A DNA stretch of 64,000 nucleotides from an uncultured Bacteroidota bacterium. Its GTDB lineage: Bacteria; Bacteroidota; Bacteroidia; UKL13-3. This document shows positions 52,436-61,790 of this stretch, in pieces (within the stretch, counting starts at the first letter, position 1; every line of letters starts with the position of its first letter). Position numbers and translations under genes: made by a program. Under the pieces are notes generated by a model that made no database searches, was not told the origin of the DNA, and saw only the letters and a program-made list of their open reading frames with translations. The stretch is from NCBI GenBank assembly GCA_903850915.1, contig CAINMV010000029.1, positions 186,001 to 250,000 on the forward strand. Direction: 5' to 3'.

Positions 52436-52894
52436 TTATAAAATTCGGAATACAGGACCACTCATTAATTCCCGCACTTTACTTTTCCCATCTTGGGATA
52501 TTTTAAAATCATAAATAATTATTAAGGACCCTTTAGGAGAGTGCATGGCTGCATTTTTAAAATCACTTTTCAACAGCGATCCTGTGTAATAAAAAGCCAT
52601 TGCCCCTTTTGGATTTTGTACGATACAGCGATACGAAATTATATGCAGTGCTGCTTGAGGTTCCGAATGCGGGTATTTATAATCAACTGAAATTGAATCC
52701 CATAAGGATATATCTAATGAATCAATTCCTCCGCCTTCGGCTCCTAAAATTGTAATTTTAAGATCATTTAAAGAATCAACCATTTGTTTTTGAATTGTAT
52801 TCTCCTTAACCGTTCCACCAGAAATGCCCGTTTGTGCAAATAATGGGGCACTAAACGTTAAAATAATAAACAGAACAAAACTACATGCTTTCAT
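52436..52894 (-). CDS. secreted protein resembling the GldM C-terminal domain
   Basis: A 152-residue protein with a signal peptide (SFVLFIILTFSAPLFAQ). The mature part has the strand pattern of a GldM-type Ig-like domain: YRCIVQNPKGAMAFYYTGS, then GSLIIIYDFKISQDGKSKVRELMSGPVFRIL in pieces. GldM is a core subunit of the T9SS/gliding machinery; this gene encodes only one such domain with no membrane anchor. Assignment rests on pattern only. Confidence 0.55.
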   Translation of the reverse strand: MKACSFVLFIILTFSAPLFAQTGISGGTVKENTIQKQMVDSLNDLKITILGAEGGGIDSLDISLWDSISVDYKYPHSEPQAALHIISYRCIVQNPKGAMAFYYTGSLLKSDFKNAAMHSPKGSLIIIYDFKISQDGKSKVRELMSGPVFRIL

Positions 52895-52999
52895 ACTTCG
52901 TTGAATGATTTAACGTATTTGAGCGAATTTAGTGATTAAAGTTGAGTATTCAGTCGTGATTAGTGAGTACTAATTACTGAATACTAGCGACTAAAAACG

Positions 53000-55018
<2,019 letters not shown>

Positions 55019-55028
55019 TTAAGAACAG

Positions 55029-55036
55029 CGAAGATA
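55029..55036 (-). promoter_or_regulatory. possible -7 box of ligA (TATCTTCG)
   Basis: One mismatch to TAnnTTTG, 22 bases before the ATG; same TTCG variant as before actA and hisS. Confidence 0.3.
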
Positions 55037-55232
55037 AGGGAACACCATCAAATCTTTTAAAAACCATCCTGCTTAAATAAATCTTATATTGGAATGAAAA
55101 ATATAATTTCGTTTTCGCAAAATGAAAGTTTCAGTCACCACAAAACACTTCGGAATAGTCAATATTTTTTTGAAATTTTCGTTATATCAATTAATTTGGT
55201 AGATTTTAATAAATAATTAATTATTTAATATC

Positions 55233-55877
55233 ATGAAGTCAAAAATTTTACTCGCATTGCTATTCGCTTTTAGCTTGAAACTTAGTGCACAAACCGGCGT
55301 AGGGTTTCATTTAGGTGGATCTTATTACTTTGGTCTAAAGCCAATGGTTAACCTCGGGGGTAATTTCATTGTTCCCATCAAAGAAAATCCTATTGAATTT
55401 GGGCTCAGTTACCATTTGCCTTTTTCCATTACCTCAACCGATTATGCAAATCCATTTAGCAGTGCCAATAGCCAGATTACCGTTGATGTTAAAGAACGAT
55501 TTGCTATTTGGGATATTAGGGCTTCTTACCGGTATTACTTTAATGATAACGAATTTGAAGATGGTGGATGGTATGCCCAAGGTGGTGTTGCATTGGGGAT
55601 AGGTACAGATAATGTTTCGGTATTAACCAACTACGACAAATCTCAATATTACATGAGTGACTTTTATAGTAATTCCAAGCATGTTTTCATACAACCATAT
55701 CTTCATGTTGTATTAGGATATGACAAAGTCCTAGATAATGATCAAATGATGGGAGGACAGTTATACGTTAATATCACCAATAGCACCTATAATTCCAGAA
55801 CAGGATCCAGTGAAGATGTCACCATTCCGGGTTGCATTGGTTTGAGATTAACCTATACCCTACCCTTAGGAAATTAA
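55233..55877 (+). CDS. outer membrane beta-barrel protein, function unknown
   Basis: A 214-residue protein with a signal peptide (KILLALLFAFSLKLSAQ) and the alternating strands of a small barrel: GVGFHLGGSYYFGLKPMV, IRASYRYYFNDNEFEDGGW and a C-terminal GLRLTYTLPLGN. It resembles the PorT-family-like/OprW-fold barrels that are common in the phylum. No function can be read. It stands alone between ligA (divergent) and the radical SAM gene. Confidence 0.75.
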   Translation: MKSKILLALLFAFSLKLSAQTGVGFHLGGSYYFGLKPMVNLGGNFIVPIKENPIEFGLSYHLPFSITSTDYANPFSSANSQITVDVKERFAIWDIRASYRYYFNDNEFEDGGWYAQGGVALGIGTDNVSVLTNYDKSQYYMSDFYSNSKHVFIQPYLHVVLGYDKVLDNDQMMGGQLYVNITNSTYNSRTGSSEDVTIPGCIGLRLTYTLPLGN

Positions 55878-55985
55878 GGTCTTAAATGTTCGAAATTCAG
55901 ATTATCACAGAAACAATCTTGGCGCACGCTTAATGGAAATTACCTTATCGAAGAAATACTCAATTGGAGTATCTTTGAGCGCTAT

Positions 55986-57641
55986 ATGCGACTACTACTC
56001 ACCACATTAAATGCCAAGTATATCCATATGAATTTGGCCATACGATTGTTGTATGACCTAAATTCCTCCTACGAAGGACTTGATTGGAAAGAATTCACGA
56101 TAAAGGAAGATATTGAGGTGGTGGCCGCAGCTTGTGCCGGATACGATGTAGTAGCATTCAGTTGCTATATTTGGAACATCACACCTACGAAGGCCGTAGC
56201 AAAACGGATAAAAGAATTATATCCGGGAGTGAAAATTTTGCTTGGAGGTCCTGAAGTTAGTTATGACTATGAAACCGTAATTGCCGATCCTGCCATTGAT
56301 TACATTATTACGGGAGAAGGGGAAAATCCATTTCAAAAGTTTCTTCATTCGTTTCCCAATGTGGAAACTACGCCATCCCTCGTTTACAAGAAGGACGGAA
56401 TCGTACACGCAAATCTTCAAGCTCCCAACTTCGATCTTACCACCTATACTATATTTAACCCTTACCGTTACGATGCTGCCGATATATTGAAAATAAAAGT
56501 ATGTTATATTGAAACTTCACGCGGCTGTCCTTACAAATGTGAGTTTTGCCTGGCCAGTTTGGATAATAAAGTGCGCTATATTCCGATGGAAGCCACTCGA
56601 AGAAATCTTCTCTACCTCATGGAACACGGGCGAGTGATTAAATTTCTCGACCGTACCTTCAACATGAAGAAGGATTTTACGATTGATGTATTCACCTTCA
56701 TTCTGGCAAATTACAAACCTGGGAATGTATTTCAGTTTGAAATTACCGCCGATATCATACATCCCGATATCGTAAAGTTTATTATTGAAAATGTACCAAT
56801 AGGGTTGTTTCGTTTTGAAATTGGGATACAAACGGTGAACCAGAAGGCCAATCTGGAAGTAGGAAGGAAGCAGAATTTCGAGACCACGAAACGGATAATA
56901 CAATCGTTGCAGAACCATGTAGAAATGCATCTCGACCTTATCATCGGGCTTCCACTGGACTATATGGCCGATGTCAAACATAGTTTTGAAGAAGTATTTA
57001 GGCTCTTTGCGCCGGAGTTGCAACTAGGCTTCTTAAAGTTTCTGAGGGGTACGCCAGTGCGAGAAAAATATGAGATGTATGATTTTGAGTTTGACCCCAA
57101 TCCTCCATACCAGATCCTTAGGAGCCGGTATCTCTCCCCTGAAGAACTTCATACACTCACATTGCTAGAAAACGCACTAGAGATTTATTGGAATGGCAAG
57201 CGAGCCTTAAATACACTGAAATACATTACCCAGCAATATGCCATTTTCGACTTCCTGATTTCTTTGGGCTCGGCTTTCGATACCCAGGTTGGCAAGAACC
57301 AATATTCTCTGGATACGATTTATACCGTACTTCGCGATGTGGTAGAGCAAATGTATCCCAACGATTCCTGTGTGCTTCAGTTGGTTTGGATTGATTATTT
57401 CCTTCAGCATAAAATGAAACCACCGCATTTGTTCCGAGAACTTGAGGGCATGCATTTAACCCGCATTGAAGCTGGCAAGTCAATCACAAAGTGGAAACTC
57501 GATATTCCTATTGACTTTGATTTTTACCACTTCAATGAAACGCTGGAAGTGAAATTAGCGAAGCAGGTAGTTTCCATTTTATATAACATGCACAACAAAG
57601 CAGCTATTTTACAGCCGGATGCCGAAGTGGTTGGATCCTGA
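55986..57641 (+). CDS. B12-binding-domain radical SAM protein (DUF4080 type)
   Basis: A 551-residue protein. Residues 1-140 form a cobalamin-binding-like Rossmann domain (GYDVVAFSCYIWNITPTKAV, KILLGGPEVSYDYE, YIITGEGENPF). The radical SAM core has the cluster motif CPYKCEFC near residues 179-186, then FLDRTFNMKKDF and FRFEIGIQTVNQKANLEVGRKQ in pieces. The C-terminal 170 residues fit DUF4080. No His of the lower cobalamin ligand motif is evident. Members include methyltransferases, but the substrate is unknown. The gene is monocistronic. Confidence 0.87.
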   Translation: MRLLLTTLNAKYIHMNLAIRLLYDLNSSYEGLDWKEFTIKEDIEVVAAACAGYDVVAFSCYIWNITPTKAVAKRIKELYPGVKILLGGPEVSYDYETVIADPAIDYIITGEGENPFQKFLHSFPNVETTPSLVYKKDGIVHANLQAPNFDLTTYTIFNPYRYDAADILKIKVCYIETSRGCPYKCEFCLASLDNKVRYIPMEATRRNLLYLMEHGRVIKFLDRTFNMKKDFTIDVFTFILANYKPGNVFQFEITADIIHPDIVKFIIENVPIGLFRFEIGIQTVNQKANLEVGRKQNFETTKRIIQSLQNHVEMHLDLIIGLPLDYMADVKHSFEEVFRLFAPELQLGFLKFLRGTPVREKYEMYDFEFDPNPPYQILRSRYLSPEELHTLTLLENALEIYWNGKRALNTLKYITQQYAIFDFLISLGSAFDTQVGKNQYSLDTIYTVLRDVVEQMYPNDSCVLQLVWIDYFLQHKMKPPHLFRELEGMHLTRIEAGKSITKWKLDIPIDFDFYHFNETLEVKLAKQVVSILYNMHNKAAILQPDAEVVGS

Positions 57642-57676
57642 GTGGAAAATTTGGTGGCATTGATCACCAAGAAAAA

Positions 57677-57781
57677 AGATTGTTTTACAACCTAAAAGCC
57701 TCTATTTATAATGTTAATCAAATTCAGATTCAGGTGGTCAATCTTCTCGGAATTTCCAAATTGGCAAATATTTATGCCTAA
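57677..57781 (+). pseudogene. possible remnant of a T9SS C-terminal sorting domain
   Basis: One frame without a start codon encodes about 34 residues ending in a stop. The stretch IQIQVVNLLGISKLANIYA resembles the conserved middle of type A sorting domains (V.I.V.NLLGQ). No gene precedes it in frame and no start codon fits. It may be debris of a lost cargo gene, or chance. Confidence 0.3.
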
Positions 57782-57845
57782 AAAGTCTACTTTTATTTTT
57801 TACTCCACAACTTTTATACCAGATCTCTTTTGCACTTGAACCTAT

Positions 57846-57875
57846 TTCGCATTCAAATTGTATGCAAATACCCTA
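57846..57875 (-). repeat. att-like block after the tRNA-Arg terminator
   Basis: Read on the minus strand, TTTTTAGGGTA is followed by TTTGCATACAATTTG, the counterpart of 29434-29466. In both cases the block lies directly past the T run of a tRNA terminator. Confidence 0.45.
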
Positions 57876-57908
57876 AAAAGAAAAAGGGTTCCAAAACCTT
57901 GGAACCCT
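57876..57908 (-). terminator. rho-independent terminator of tRNA-Arg
   Basis: A perfect 9-bp stem (GGGTTCCAA/TTGGAACCC, 4-base loop) followed on the minus strand by TTTTTCTTTTT, 14 bases after the tRNA. Confidence 0.88.
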
Positions 57909-57921
57909 TACTTTATCTGTG

Positions 57922-57995
57922 TGGTCGCGCAGGGATTCAAACCCCGAGTCTTCTGATCCGTAGTCAGATGCTTTATTCAATTAAGCTACGCAACC
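57922..57995 (-). tRNA. tRNA-Arg (anticodon ACG) with altered tertiary core
   Basis: A 74-base cloverleaf: acceptor GGTTGCG/CGCGACC, D-stem GCTT/AAGC, anticodon stem TCTGA/TCAGA with loop CTACGGA, T-stem CGGGG/CCCTG, discriminator A, CCA not encoded. The D-loop AATTGAATA has A15 and A19, and the T-loop TTTGAAT has T56 with T48 before the T-stem. A19-T56 thus replaces the near-universal G19-C56 pair, and A15-T48 replaces G15-C48. Confidence 0.92.
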
Positions 57996-58004
57996 TTAAG
58001 GATG

Positions 58005-58012
58005 CAAAGATA
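58005..58012 (-). promoter_or_regulatory. -7 box TATCTTTG of tRNA-Arg
   Basis: Minus-strand match to TAnnTTTG ending 9 bases before the 5' end of the tRNA. No TTG at standard spacing. Confidence 0.6.
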
Positions 58013-58093
58013 AAAAAAATATTGAAAGGAAAAGTATTCTATTTAAGTTTGTTTTAAAAACAAAGAAAAAACCATTCGGGATTGAGTCATAAT

Positions 58094-58121
58094 TTGAATT
58101 GTTTTAAATCTAATAATTTTG
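58094..58121 (+). promoter_or_regulatory. promoter (TTG-N17-TAATTTTG) of the adhesin gene
   Basis: TTG at 58094-58096 and TAATTTTG at 58114-58121, 14 bases before the ATG at 58136. The 17-base spacer is at the short end of the usual range. Confidence 0.6.
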
Positions 58122-58135
58122 ATTAAAATTGTGAG

Positions 58136-60901
58136 ATGAATCGTAAGCGCTTTTTTTTCTCTTTTGCCTTTGCAGTATGCAGTATTTTAGTGCATGCCCA
58201 AAACTTTCGCACGGTTAATAACGCTCGGCAAATTGGTTATGGATGCTACCAGCTGAATTCGGATTCTGTGAATACTTACGGCTGCGCCTGGAGCTTCAAT
58301 AAAATAGATTTAACCCAGGCTTTCGACAAAACAATTATTATAAATCTCGGCTCAAAAGATAACGGAGCTGATGGCATATCGTTTACCTTGCATAACTCTA
58401 TCGGTGGACTTAATACCTATGGATATGTGCCGAGCTTTATGGCTTACGATGGCATCTCCCCTTCGCTAAATATCGAAGTAGACACCTACGATAATACAGG
58501 GAATGGCTATCCAGATATTGCAGCAGACCATGTTGGAATTAATAAAAATGGCTCCGTTTTTAATGTACTCTCACCCGCAATAGCAGCAAGTGGTAGTGGC
58601 AAAAATATTGAGGATGGTAAATGCCACCGGTTTCGAATTAAATGGGCGCCTTCTACCTACAACATCACTGTGTATTTCGACGACACGTTGCGAATTAACA
58701 AGACTTACAACCTCGTCGATAGCATCTTTGGGGGTGTTACACAGGTATATTGGGGGCTCACTGGAGCCAGCGGTGCTGTTAGCAACCAACAATCTTTTTG
58801 TGATATTTTTGCTGATGCAGGCAGCGATACTTGGATCTGCCCTTATGATAGTGTAACGCTCTCCGCAGCATTGGCTTATAGCTATCAATGGACGCCAACC
58901 GCAGGCTTAAGTTGCCCGACATGCCGAACTACCAAAGCATCTCCTACAGCAACGACTAATTATGTCCTCAAAGCTACTTCGTTTTTTGGTTGTGTAGCTT
59001 ATGATACGGTGAAGGTAAATATATATCCTGGCCCTACCACCAATGCCGGCCCAGACATTACACTTTGCGCCGGCGACAGTATTCAACTGAATATTTTGGG
59101 AGCGGCTCAAGTCACATTTAACTCTAAGAAATTCCTTAGTGATAGTGCTATCGCTAATCCATGGTGTAAACCTACATCAACTATTACCTATATTATTAGT
59201 GGTACCAATAGTACCAATTGTTTTCGCGACGATACCTTACGGGTGATTGTAGCTCCTGCACCAGTCGCCGATGCCGGTCGAGATACATTCGTTTGTAATG
59301 GCGGTAATGTTCAAATGCGTGCAAGTGGCGGCGCCTATTTCCAATGGACTCCTGGCTATGGCTTGAGTGCTACCAATATTGCTAATCCACTAGCATTTCC
59401 AACCGTAACTACTACATATAAAGTGGTGGTTTCGAATGGCACCTGTAAAGATAGTGACACTGTTGTGGTTTCAGTAAAGCCAACACCCACAACCTTTGCG
59501 GGCAACGACTTCTCGCTTTGCCAAGGGGATAGTGTGAAACTTAATGCCACCGGAGCCGACACCTACGCATGGAATGATAAACTTTATTTGAGCGACACCT
59601 CTATCGCCAATCCTTGGGTTCGCCCTTTGTTTTCGCATACTTTTATTGTAACGGGGAGAACAACGTTTGGCTGCACTAAAAACGACACGTTGACCATCAA
59701 TGTTGTACCTAAGGTGCGCGTAACTTTAGGTCCAGATACTGGGTTCTGTAAAGGAGGTAGCGTGCAGCTAAAGGCAACACTAGTTGGCACAAATAAAGTA
59801 ACATGGTTCCCTAATTATAAAATCAATGATACCGCTTCTAGTACTATCATCGTATCTCCGGATACAGATACCACCTACTTTGCTATAGTTAATAATGGAT
59901 ATTGTTCGGACACTGCAAAAGTGCATGTCGCAGTTTGGGAATACCCAATCACCAAAGCGGGCACCGATGTCAATATCTGCGAAGGAGACAGTATTCAACT
60001 CAATGGCTCCGGAAGTGGGAACGTAATTTGGATTCCTTCAACCAGTCTTAGCAATCCAAATCAATTAAACCCTTACGCCAAACCATTAACTACTACTTCC
60101 TATATCTTAAATATTTCTAGCATTCATGGCTGCACTTCCTACGATACCGTAAATGTGAATGTAACAAAACGATATACTATTGACGCTGGTCTCGACGATA
60201 CCATTTGTGTTGGATTTTCTAAGTTGTTGGTTTCAACAACAGGAGCACCGCAACGCTTGTGGAATACTGGAGATACGGCAGCTGCCATTACCGTGAAGCC
60301 AAGTTATACGACTACCTATATTGTTCAAGCGTTAAATTCGGGATGCTATGGCAAAGCCGATAGTGTTACTGTATTTGTTGATACCACTTTACATGCCTTA
60401 TTTATTCCTACACCCGATAATGGTGAAATACCTTTAGATGTTACGTTTCAAAACCAAAGTCGTGGCGCTTTATCTACCCATTGGGATTTCGGAGATGGAA
60501 CCTCATCTTCCGATTTAAACCCAATACATACATATCAAAATGAAGGCAATTACCGTGCATTACTAACTGTTACCAACCAACGGGGTTGCATCGATACTTT
60601 CGGCTATTTAATTGTAGTTCGATACCAGTTTAAAATGATAATCCCCAATGTGTTTTCTCCAAATGAGGATGGCCTAAACGACTTCTTCGAAATATTTGGA
60701 ACCGGTCTCAGAGAATTCCACCTGGCTTTATATAATCGTTGGGGACAGATGGTTTTTAAAAGCGATGATATTTTAAAATCATGGAATGGCAAATTAACCG
60801 CAGAGGATGCCCCTGCAGGCGCTTACTACTATGATATAATTGTGGTAAATAGAAAAGGAGAAAATCATCAATACAAAGGACTATTTACACTTGTTCGTTA
60901 G
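58136..60901 (+). CDS. large T9SS-secreted adhesin with lectin-like, Ig-like and PKD domains
   Basis: A 921-residue protein. Signal peptide MNRKRFFFSFAFAVCSILVHAQ, then an L-type lectin-like domain (about 25-225: GADGISFTLHN, LNIEVDTYDNTGNGYPDIAADH in parts). About six Ig-like repeats of 80 residues follow, each with a Cys pair and the pattern CxGDSVQLxAxG...TTTYxV. A PKD domain (STHWDFGDGTSSSDLNPIHTY, about 775-830) and a gliding-motility-type C-terminal domain (IPNVFSPNEDGLNDFFEIFG to the end, about 840-921) close the protein. The last is the type B T9SS sorting signal. It probably binds surface or environmental carbohydrates. Confidence 0.88.
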   Translation: MNRKRFFFSFAFAVCSILVHAQNFRTVNNARQIGYGCYQLNSDSVNTYGCAWSFNKIDLTQAFDKTIIINLGSKDNGADGISFTLHNSIGGLNTYGYVPSFMAYDGISPSLNIEVDTYDNTGNGYPDIAADHVGINKNGSVFNVLSPAIAASGSGKNIEDGKCHRFRIKWAPSTYNITVYFDDTLRINKTYNLVDSIFGGVTQVYWGLTGASGAVSNQQSFCDIFADAGSDTWICPYDSVTLSAALAYSYQWTPTAGLSCPTCRTTKASPTATTNYVLKATSFFGCVAYDTVKVNIYPGPTTNAGPDITLCAGDSIQLNILGAAQVTFNSKKFLSDSAIANPWCKPTSTITYIISGTNSTNCFRDDTLRVIVAPAPVADAGRDTFVCNGGNVQMRASGGAYFQWTPGYGLSATNIANPLAFPTVTTTYKVVVSNGTCKDSDTVVVSVKPTPTTFAGNDFSLCQGDSVKLNATGADTYAWNDKLYLSDTSIANPWVRPLFSHTFIVTGRTTFGCTKNDTLTINVVPKVRVTLGPDTGFCKGGSVQLKATLVGTNKVTWFPNYKINDTASSTIIVSPDTDTTYFAIVNNGYCSDTAKVHVAVWEYPITKAGTDVNICEGDSIQLNGSGSGNVIWIPSTSLSNPNQLNPYAKPLTTTSYILNISSIHGCTSYDTVNVNVTKRYTIDAGLDDTICVGFSKLLVSTTGAPQRLWNTGDTAAAITVKPSYTTTYIVQALNSGCYGKADSVTVFVDTTLHALFIPTPDNGEIPLDVTFQNQSRGALSTHWDFGDGTSSSDLNPIHTYQNEGNYRALLTVTNQRGCIDTFGYLIVVRYQFKMIIPNVFSPNEDGLNDFFEIFGTGLREFHLALYNRWGQMVFKSDDILKSWNGKLTAEDAPAGAYYYDIIVVNRKGENHQYKGLFTLVR

Positions 60902-60914
60902 TCAAGTCTTTAAC

Positions 60915-61790
60915 TTAAAGCTTGAAAATAATTTGTTTATGTGCAACTGAATATCCACTTAGTGCACCAATCACACGTGGACCTTTAACACTGCTGCGCA
61001 GTTGAATTGGTGTTGCAAAAGGACCACCATTTTGTCGAGCATTTTGATAACTCTCCCAAAAATTATAGGTTGTGCGGTCCATATTTGCAAGGTAATATTG
61101 CAAGGTATCGCCTATTTGAAATGTTCTAGGGTAGGTGAAATGGCGATAAACACCATTTGAATTGTCATCATTAAAAAATGTTTGTGTACTATCCGGTACA
61201 TCGCCCCAAGCCAAGAAAAATGGATCTTTAGCCATACGATACATCACCCTATAATTCTGACCTTGCGATTGCGGCTCATCGAAATGAACTGTCAAAAAAG
61301 CACGAGGGGTAACTCCATTATATACAATTTGCTGGGTGAGGCTATCAATAGGCACTGTTTTTGGCAAGGTGGTATAGGATGAGTAATAAACATTATCGAG
61401 CCAAATTTCCAACTTATATACTAACCCAACTTTACCAAGTAAAGAGTCGTTATTGTAGAAACCGGGAATAAGTGCGTTTGTTTTAAGAGAATAAGACTTC
61501 CAAGTGGTGTCTCCTGGTGCGATTATCTTTCCTTCCTTTATTTTAACATCCGCGGTACTAACACCGTTTAGTGAAAAATCAGGATGGAAATAACTGATGG
61601 TTTTCGAAAGTAAAACATAATTAAGATTGGGCGCTAGATTCGTAACATAGGCCTCTACCACCAACTTCTCATCGTCTTGCGGCACAGCAATATCAATATC
61701 TTTGGTGCACGAGTAAGTTAGTTGAACAAGTACTATACCAAGCAAAAAGATGCGAAATTTTTGAACGATTGACAAGGTTACTTTCTGCAT
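60915..61790 (-). CDS. DUF4249 lipoprotein, partner of the TonB-dependent receptor
   Basis: A 291-residue lipoprotein (VQLTYSC lipobox near residue 28) that matches DUF4249: DDEKLVVEAYVTNLAPNLNYVLLSKT in parts, and YRVMYRMAKDPFF plus NFWESYQNARQNGGPFATP towards the end. DUF4249 genes regularly follow TonB-dependent receptor genes in Bacteroidota. Here the start codon overlaps the receptor's stop (TAATG), so the two are translationally coupled. The ligand is unknown. Confidence 0.88.
   Translation of the reverse strand: MQKVTLSIVQKFRIFLLGIVLVQLTYSCTKDIDIAVPQDDEKLVVEAYVTNLAPNLNYVLLSKTISYFHPDFSLNGVSTADVKIKEGKIIAPGDTTWKSYSLKTNALIPGFYNNDSLLGKVGLVYKLEIWLDNVYYSSYTTLPKTVPIDSLTQQIVYNGVTPRAFLTVHFDEPQSQGQNYRVMYRMAKDPFFLAWGDVPDSTQTFFNDDNSNGVYRHFTYPRTFQIGDTLQYYLANMDRTTYNFWESYQNARQNGGPFATPIQLRSSVKGPRVIGALSGYSVAHKQIIFKL

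Noticed and set aside
60905-60930. Hairpin between the adhesin gene and the DUF4249 gene as a terminator
   Set aside because: The stem is AT-rich and broken, with no T run on either strand.
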